Part shown: piece by piece, positions 57,496 through 64,000 of the stretch
How positions within the stretch are numbered: the first letter of the stretch is position 1
Layout: each line of letters opens with the position of its first letter
Source: Stomoxys calcitrans
Taxonomy: Eukaryota > Arthropoda > Insecta > Diptera > Muscidae
Assembly: GCF_963082655.1 (NCBI RefSeq)
Contig: NC_081553.1
Location: 63,726,311-63,790,310 of the forward strand
DNA: 64,000 nucleotides
Direction: 5' to 3'
Made by a program: the position numbers and the translations under genes
Notes under the pieces: model-generated
Seen by the model: the letters and a program-made list of their open reading frames with translations, nothing else
Told to the model about the DNA's origin: nothing
Databases searched by the model: none

Positions 57496-60400
57496 TCAAG
57501 AGCTATGCATTTTGATAAAATTTTCTATAGAAACAAAATTTTAACAAATTTTCTATAGAAATAAAATTTTGACAAAATTTTCTATAGCAATAAAATTTTG
57601 ACAAAATTTTCTATAGAAATAAAATTTTGACAAAATTTTCAATGAAAATAAAATTTTGACAAAATTTTCTATAGAAATAAAATTTTGACAAAATTTTCTA
57701 AAGAAATAAAATTTTGACAAAATGTTCTATAGAAATAAAATTTTGACAAAATTTTCTATAGAAATAAAATTTTGACAAAATTTTCTATAAAAATAAAATT
57801 TTGACAAAATTTTCTATAGAAATAAAATTAACAAAATTTTCTATAAAAATAAAATTTTGACAAAATTTTCTATAGAAATAAAATTTTGACAAAATTTTCT
57901 ATAAAATAAAATTTTGACAAAATTTCCTATAGAAATGAAATTTTGACAAAATTTTCTATAGAAATAAAATTTTGACAAAATTTTCTATAGAAATAAAATT
58001 TTGACAAAATTTTCTATAGAAATAAAATTTTGACAAAATTTTCTATAGAAATAAAATTTTGACAAAATTTTCTATAGAAATAAAATTTTGACAAAATTTT
58101 CTTTAAAAATAAAATTAACAAAATTTTCTATAAAAATAAAATTTTGACAAAATTTTCTATAAAAATAAAATTTTGACAAAATTTTCTATAAAAATAAAAT
58201 TTTGACAAAATTTTCTATAAAAATAAAATTTTGACAAAATTTTCTATAGAAATAGAATTTTGACAAAATTTTCTATAGAAATAAAATTTTGACAAAATTT
58301 TCTATAGAAATAAAATTTTGACAAAATTTTCTATAGAAATAAAATTTTGACAAAATTTTCTATAGAAATAAAATTTTGACAAAATTTTCTATAGAAATAA
58401 AATTTTGACAAAATTTTCTATAGAAATAAAATTTTGACAAAATTTTCTATAGAAATAAAATTTTGACAAAATTTTCTATAGAAATAAAATTTTGACAAAA
58501 TTTTCTATAGAAATAAAATTTTGACAAAATTTTCTATAGAAATAAAATTTTGACAAAATTTTCTATAGAAATAAAATTTTGACAAAATTTTCTATAGAAA
58601 TAAAATTTTGACAAAATTTTCTATAGAAATAAAATTTTGACAAAATTTTCTATAGAAATAAAATTTTGACAAAATTTTCTATAGAAATAAAATTTTGACA
58701 AAATTTTCTATAGAAATAAAATTTTGACAAAATTTTCTATAGAAATAAAATTTTGACAAAATTTTCTATAGAAATAAAATTTTGACAAAATTTTCTATAG
58801 AAATAAAATTTTGACAAAATTTTCTATAGAAATAAAATTTTGACAAAATTTTCTATAGAAATAAAATTTTGACAAAATTTTCTATAGAAATAAAATTTTG
58901 ACAAAATTTTCTTTAAAAATAAAATTAACAAAATTTTCTATAAAAATAAAATTTTGACAAAATTTTCTATAAAAATAAAATTTTGACAAAATTTTCTATA
59001 AAAATAAAATTTTGACAAAATTTTCTATAAAAATAAAATTTTGACAAAATTTTCTATAAAAATAAAATTTTGACAAAATTTTCTATAAAAATAAAATTTT
59101 GACAAAATTTTCTATAAAAATAAAATTTTGACAAAATTTTCTATAGAAATAGAATTTTGACAAAATTTTCTATAGAAATAAAATTTTGACAAAATTTTCT
59201 ATAGAAATAAAATTTTGACAAAATTTTCTATAGAAATAAAATTTTGACAAAATTTTCTATAGAAATAAAATTTTGACAAAATTTTCTATAGAAATAAAAT
59301 TTTGACAAAATTTTCTATAGAAATAAAATTTTGACAAAATTTTCTATAGAAATAAAATTTTGACAAAATTTTCTATAGAAATAAAATTTTGACAAAATTT
59401 TCTATAGAAATAAAATTTTGACAAAATTTTCTATAGAAATAAAATTTTGACAAAATTTTCTATAGAAATAAAATTTTGACAAAATTTTCTATAGAAATAA
59501 AATTTTGACAAAATTTTCTATAGAAATAAAATTTTGACAAAATTTTCTATAGAAATAAAATTTTGACAAAATTTTCTATAGAAATAAAATTTTGACAAAA
59601 TTTTCTATAGAAATAAAATTTTGACAAAATTTTCTATAGAAATAAAATTTTGACAAAATTTTCTATAGAAATAAAATTTTGACAAAATTTTCTATAGAAA
59701 TAAAATTTTGACAAAATTTTCTATAGAAATAAAATTTTGACAAAATTTTCTATAGAAATGAAATTTTGACAAAATTTTTTATAGAAATGAAATTATGACA
59801 AAAATTTTTATAGAAATGAAATTTTGACAAAATTTTTTATAGAAATAAAATTTTGACAAAATATTCTGTAGGAATAAAATTTTGACAAAATTTTCTATAG
59901 AAATAAAATTTTTACAAAATTTTCAATGAAAATAAAATTTTGACAAAATTTTCTATAGAAATAAAATTTTGACAAAATTTTCTAAAGAAATAAAATTTTG
60001 ACAAAATGTTCTATAGAAATAAAATTTTGACAAAATTTTCTATAGAAATAAAATTTTGACAAAATTTTCTATAAAAATAAAATTTTGACAAAATTTTCTA
60101 TAGAAATAAAATTAACAAAATTTTCTATAAAAATAAAATTTTGACAAAATTTTCTATTGAAATAAAATTTTGACAAAATTTTCTATAGAAATAAAATTTT
60201 GACAAAATTTTCTATAAAAATAAAATTTTGACAAAATTTTCTATAGAAATAAAATTTTGACAAAATTTTCTATAGAAATAAAATTTTGACAAAATTTTCT
60301 ATAGAAATAAAATTTTGACAAAATTTTCTATAGAAATGAAATTTCGACAAAATTTTTTATAGAAATAAAATTTTGACAAAATTTTCTATAAAAATAAGAT

Positions 60401-60837
60401 TTTGACAAAATTTTCTATAGAAATAAAATTTTGACAAAATTTTCTATAGAAATTAAATTTTGAAAAAATTTTCTATAGAAAAAAAATTTTGACAAAATTT
60501 TCTTCAAAAAAAAATTAAACTAAATTTTGAAAAAATTATTTATAGAAATAAAATTTTGACAACATTTTCTATAGAAATGATAGAAATAAAATTTTGACAA
60601 AAGTTTCTTAAAATTTTTTTTTTTTGACAAAATATTCTTTAAAAAAAATTTTTAAAAATAAAATTTTGACAAAATTTTCTACAAAAAAAAAAATTTGCAA
60701 AATTTTTGACAAAACTTTCTATAAAAATAAAATTTTGTATAGAAATAAAATTTTTGACAAAACTTTCTATAAAAATAAAATTTTGAAAAATTTTTTATAG
60801 AAATAAAATTTTGAAAACATTTTCTATACAAAGGATT
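57496..60837 (+). repeat. 29-bp minisatellite array, 3.3 kb, higher order
   Basis: About 115 units. The plus-strand unit is TTTTCTATAGAAATAAAA followed by TTTTGACAAAA. Stretches of roughly twenty units without change occur at about 58260-58900 and 59160-59750. A block with rare variants (TTTCAATGAAAATAAAAT, TTTTCTAAAGAAAT, AAAATGTTCTATAG, AATAAAATTAACAAAA) occurs twice at a constant 2284-bp offset (57641 and 59925). CTTTAAAAATAAAATTAACA recurs at 58101 and 58911 (810 bp). The right edge (60.5-60.84 kb) is decayed and meets reverse family X. Confidence 0.98.
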
Positions 60838-61470
60838 TTTTTATACCCACCACCATGGGATAGGGGTATACTAACCTAGTCAAACCGTATGTAAAACCTC
60901 GAAATATTGATATGCGACCCATAAAGTGTATATCTTCTGGATCGTCCCAACATTCTGAGTTGATCTAGCCATCCGTCCGTCCGTCTGTCGAAATCATACA
61001 AACCTATCCCCCGATTTGACTTCTTGAGCCCTAAGAAGCTTAAATTTTCATCCAATTTGGCTAAAATTTCAATCAAAAACTTGAGTTATGAATTCCAACA
61101 TCCATGCCAGGTACGATCCAAATCGGTCTATAAATAGATATAACCCCCATATAAACCGATCCCCAGATTTGAATTCTTAAGCCCTTAGAAGCCTAAGTTT
61201 TCATCCGATTTGGCTGAAATTTGGAACGAAGACTTGTGGTATGACTTTCAACATCCTTACCAAGTATGATCCGAATTGGTCTATAAACAGATATAGTCCC
61301 CATATAAAGCGATCCCCAACATTGACTTCTTGAACCTTAGAAGCCTCAATTTTTATCCGATTTGGCTGAAATTTGGCCCAAATCCCTATTTTATAACTTA
61401 CAATATTAGTGCCGAGTTATATCCGAATCGGTCAATATGGTGATATAGGCCCCCCGTTATAGATCAGTAT
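60838..61470 (-). repeat. Family X repeat, reverse, with hairpin end
   Basis: Starts with the hairpin TTATACCCACCACCATGGGA + TAGGGGTATACTAAC. Then come ACCCATAAAGTGTATATCTT, GATCTAGCCATCCGTCCGTC and units with CATATAAACCGATCCCCAGA and CATCCGATTTGGCTGAAATT. It lies inverted relative to 55596-56345, so the two copies face each other across the minisatellite. Confidence 0.87.
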
Positions 61471-61599
61471 GTCTATAAACGCGTGTCATGCACTGGGTGT
61501 ATATCGCAGTTGCCAGACCTAAAACACTATATGGTGTTGTGGTCTGTTGGACAGCGCTTCAAAAGTCCACCTAATGTTCAATGCTCAGACGGAACCAAA

Positions 61600-62150
61600 G
61601 GATGGTATGTTTGCTGCAACCACTGCTGTGAGGCTAAGGAAGCTTCTCTTTGGTCATGCGGCGGCAACGGGCACTGTGCTTTCCTTGATACAATGCCCAA
61701 TGTTTTAGGCTGTATGGATTAGACATTTGGGGCTGCACTCTCAAGATATAGCAATGGTCATACCGAAAAAGTTACCCCACCACTGCAGTTTGTATTAAGC
61801 GGAGATCCCTGCAATTAAAAAAGTGGTGGTATGGCTAAGATATAATTTCATTATGACGATTGGCATAAATAACTTCTCAGTCAACCAGGCAGCCATTAAA
61901 TCCCTGGAGAACGTATTTCTGAATACACAAACCGCCACTCGACTGTCGCAGATCTCTCAACGAGATGGCTGAACAGTTCAAAATTTAACTGTTCTGGGTG
62001 CCGGACCACAAAGATATCCCAGGGAATTTCAAAGCGGACGAGCTTGCGAGACTAGGAACTACCCTACACAGTCCAGGGATACTGGAATCTGTGGGTATAC
62101 CACTAGCTACATGTAAGCTAAGTTTCCCGTATCAGGCCTGAGGAGAGGAG
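61600..62150 (+). pseudogene. Non-LTR retrotransposon RNase H region, decayed
   Basis: Fragments in shifting frames: KEASLWSCGGNGHCAFLDTM near 61640, then QAAIKSLENVFLNTQTA near 61890, then FWVPDHKDIPGNFKADELAR near 61995 with LGTTLHSPGILESVGIPLA. The last has the histidine and PGN..ADELA pattern of the RNase H domain that follows RT in I/R1-like fly retrotransposons. Stops and frame shifts rule out function. It begins at about the protein position where 55127-55595 stops, so both could be parts of one element. The piece 61471-61600 is unassigned. Confidence 0.8.
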
Positions 62151-62336
62151 TTTAGTTACTCATTTCTTTGAGAACTGGCCTAATTTAGCGCAAGTGAACA
62201 TTTGCAAGTTATAGGACTTTTGAATGCTATCTGGATGGTTTTTTTGTTGGTGATTTTCAAGGTTTTTGAAGGATCGTGTCTCAATTGCAATTCCTTATAA
62301 TAGGTCATTAGCTTGTTGTTATATTTATACCCTACA
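62151..62336. other. Unclassified spacer
   Basis: Nothing recognised; possibly the far tail of the retrotransposon (GAGGAGAGGAGTTTAGTTAC). Confidence 0.4.
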
Positions 62337-62640
62337 CCACTACACTGTGGTACAGGGTATTATAACTTAGTGAATTAGTTTGTAACACCCAAAAGGAAGA
62401 GAGATGGATCCATTGATAAGTATACCCATCGACTCAGAATCACTATCTGATTTGATTTAGCTATTTCTGTCTGTCTGTCTGTCCGTTCGTCTGTCCGTCC
62501 GTCCGTCTGTCTGTCCGTCTGCCCATGTTAATTTGTGTATAATGTACAGGTCGCTGTTTTCATCCGATCGTCTTTAAATTTGGTACAGGCATGTTTTTCG
62601 GCCTAGAGACGAAGCCTATTGAAATTGGAAAAAATCGGTT
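62337..62640 (-). repeat. Family Y 3' end: hairpin and (CTGT/CCGT)n
   Basis: Imperfect hairpin at 62337-62370 (ATACCCTACACCAC, loop TACACT, GTGGTACAGGGTAT; two mismatches). Then come the complement of the family Y end (GACTCAGAATCACTATCTGA) and a (CTGT)n/(CCGT)n run at 62467-62521. The region corresponds to 41600-41850 read in reverse. Confidence 0.85.
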
Positions 62641-64000
62641 CAGATATGGATATAGCTCCCACATATATATTCGTCCGATTTCCAGTAATATTGCAATAAA
62701 ATGGTCATATGTTAACCGATTCTCTTGAAATTTGACAGGAAGGATTTTTTTACGACTGTCCACATTATTGGGGAATTTCATGGAAATCGGTTCCGATTTC
62801 GATATAGCTCTCATATGTATATATCGCCCGATTTTCGCTCCTAGAGCCACTGGAAGCACATTTATAGACCAATTTTGCCCAAATATTGCACAACGCTTTC
62901 CTCGATGACTAGCACAATATACATAGAGTTGGGTCAAAATCGGTTCAGATTTAGATATAGCTTCCCTTTATATGTTCGTCCGATTTCCAGCAATATTGCA
63001 ATAAAATGGTCATTTGTTAACCGATTTTCTCGAAATTTGACAGGAAGGATTTTTTTATGACTCTCGACACTACTGGTGAATTTCATGGAAATCGTTTCAG
63101 ATTTAGATATAGCTGTCATATATGTATATCGCCCGATTTTCACTTTAAGAGCCACTGTAAGCGCACTTATTGACCAATCTTGCCAAAATATTGCACAACG
63201 CTTTCGTCGATGACTATCACAATATACGTAGAGTTTGGTCAAAATCGGTTCAGATTTAGATATAGCTTCCCTTTATATGTTTGTCCGATTTCCAGTAATA
63301 TTGCAATAAAATTGTCTTTTGTTAACCGATTTTCTCGAAATTAGACAGGAAGTATTTTTTTACGACTGTGGACATTACTGGTGAATTTCATTGAAATCGC
63401 TTCCGATTTAGATATAGCTGTCATTTTTGTATATCGCCCGATTTTCACTTTAAGAGCCACTGTAAGTGCATTTATTGACCAATTGTGCCAAAATATTGCA
63501 CAACGCTTTCCTCGATGACTAGCACATTATACATAGAGTTTGGTCAAAATTGGTTCAGATTTAGATATAGCTGCCATATATATGTTCGTCCGATTTCCAG
63601 TAATAATGCAATAAAATGGTCATATGTTAACCGATTTTCTCGAAATTTGGCAGGAAGGATTTTTTTTAAGACTGTCGACATTACTGGTGAATTTCATGGA
63701 AATCGGTTCAGATTTAGATATAGCTGCCATATATGTATATCGCCCGATTTTCACTTTAAGAGCCACTGTAAGCGCATTTATTGACCAATTTTGCCAAAAT
63801 TTTGCACAACGCTTTTTTCGACGACTATCACAATATACGTAGAGTTTGGTCAAAATCGGTTTAGATTTAGATATAGCTTCCCTTTATATGTTCGTCCGAT
63901 TTCCAGTAATATTGCAATAAAATGGTCTTTTGTTAACCGATTTTCTCGAAATTTGGCAGGAGGGATTTTCTCTTGACTCTCAATATTACTGGTGAATTTC
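62641..64000 (-). repeat. Family Y array, 305-bp dimer of 153-bp units
   Basis: TATAGCT recurs at 62651, 62803, 62956, 63108, 63261, 63413, 63566, 63719 and 63872, spaced 152-153 bp. Units alternate: type 1 has TATGTTCGTCCGATTTCCAG and GTTAACCGATTTTCTCGAAA; type 2 has TGTATATCGCCCGATTTTCA, GAGCCACTGTAAGCGCA and TTGCACAACGCTTTCCTCGA. The array runs off the window. Open frames on both strands follow the repeat and are not genes. Confidence 0.95.

Noticed and set aside
57496..60837. CRISPR-like array
   Set aside because: Units are directly tandem with no spacers, extremely AT-rich, and lie in eukaryotic DNA with SINEs and a mariner-type MITE.

Overview
This window looks like non-coding, repeat-dense nuclear DNA of a higher fly (Diptera, Brachycera). 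A calyptrate such as a muscid or blow fly is my best guess from the style of the repeats; I ran no search. It is AT-rich and has no credible intact protein-coding gene, rRNA gene or free-standing tRNA gene. The open frames present are short, follow no codon pattern and mostly lie inside repeats. The only recognisable coding matter is two decayed pieces of a Jockey/I/R1-type non-LTR retrotransposon: the RT tail at 55.1-55.6 kb and the RNase H region at 61.6-62.15 kb. The window is best read as a gene desert or a very long intron.

Repeat families, with names used only here. (1) Family A: long elements with loose ~120-135 bp internal periodicity (core words CAATATGGGACTCAAATGAAAG and GGGAGTAGA..ACGAAT). 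Their start carries GTATAGACTCAAAAACGG and their 3' end is a GC-rich stem followed by CTAA-T, which recalls a Helitron terminus. Copies lie at about 0.95-4.15, 6.1-7.85, 8.5-9.54, 11.0-13.07, 18.5-20.04, 32.4-33.55, 36.03-36.9 and 37.5-39.0 kb. (2) A 29-bp AT-rich minisatellite that often begins right at family A or family C ends. It reaches 1.8 kb at 20.0-21.8 kb and 3.3 kb at 57.5-60.8 kb. (3) Families X and Y: ~153-bp-period elements ending in a TATACCC...GGGTATA hairpin (24.3, 28.4-30.4, 37, 40.2-41.8, 49.3, 51.5-52.8, 55.6, 60.8 and 62.3-64 kb). (4) A ~305-bp tRNA-derived SINE with A and B boxes; four copies have visible target-site duplications and one is nested in an older copy. (5) A 236-bp mariner-type MITE (two intact copies and one end). 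(6) A pogo/Tigger-like DNA transposon end inserted in family A. (7) Family C, a repeat with ~240-bp direct repeats (34.9 and 44.7 kb). (8) A ~125-bp tandem array at 15.4-16.9 kb, an AT-rich 409-bp tandem duplication at 30.4-31.3 kb, and a polypyrimidine block at 41.9-42.95 kb.

Between the repeats are stretches with no recognised content (4.5-6.1, 9.9-10.9, 13.3-15.0, 16.9-18.4, 21.8-24.3, 26.1-28.3, 31.4-32.4, 33.7-34.9, 39.1-40.2, 43.0-43.9, 46.0-49.3, 49.7-51.5, 53.5-55.1 and 56.8-57.5 kb). They contain CAA/CAG/GTT runs and short microsatellites of the kind common in fly intergenic DNA.

Nothing here works together as a pathway. What can be read is an insertion history: SINEs, a MITE and a pogo-like element sit inside family A, a SINE sits inside a SINE, and a ~6-kb block of X repeats and minisatellite separates two pieces that may once have been one retrotransposon. 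I found no convincing new biological system. The best leads are the Helitron-like ends tied to the 29-bp minisatellite and the very regular 152/153-bp (305-bp dimer) array at the right edge.
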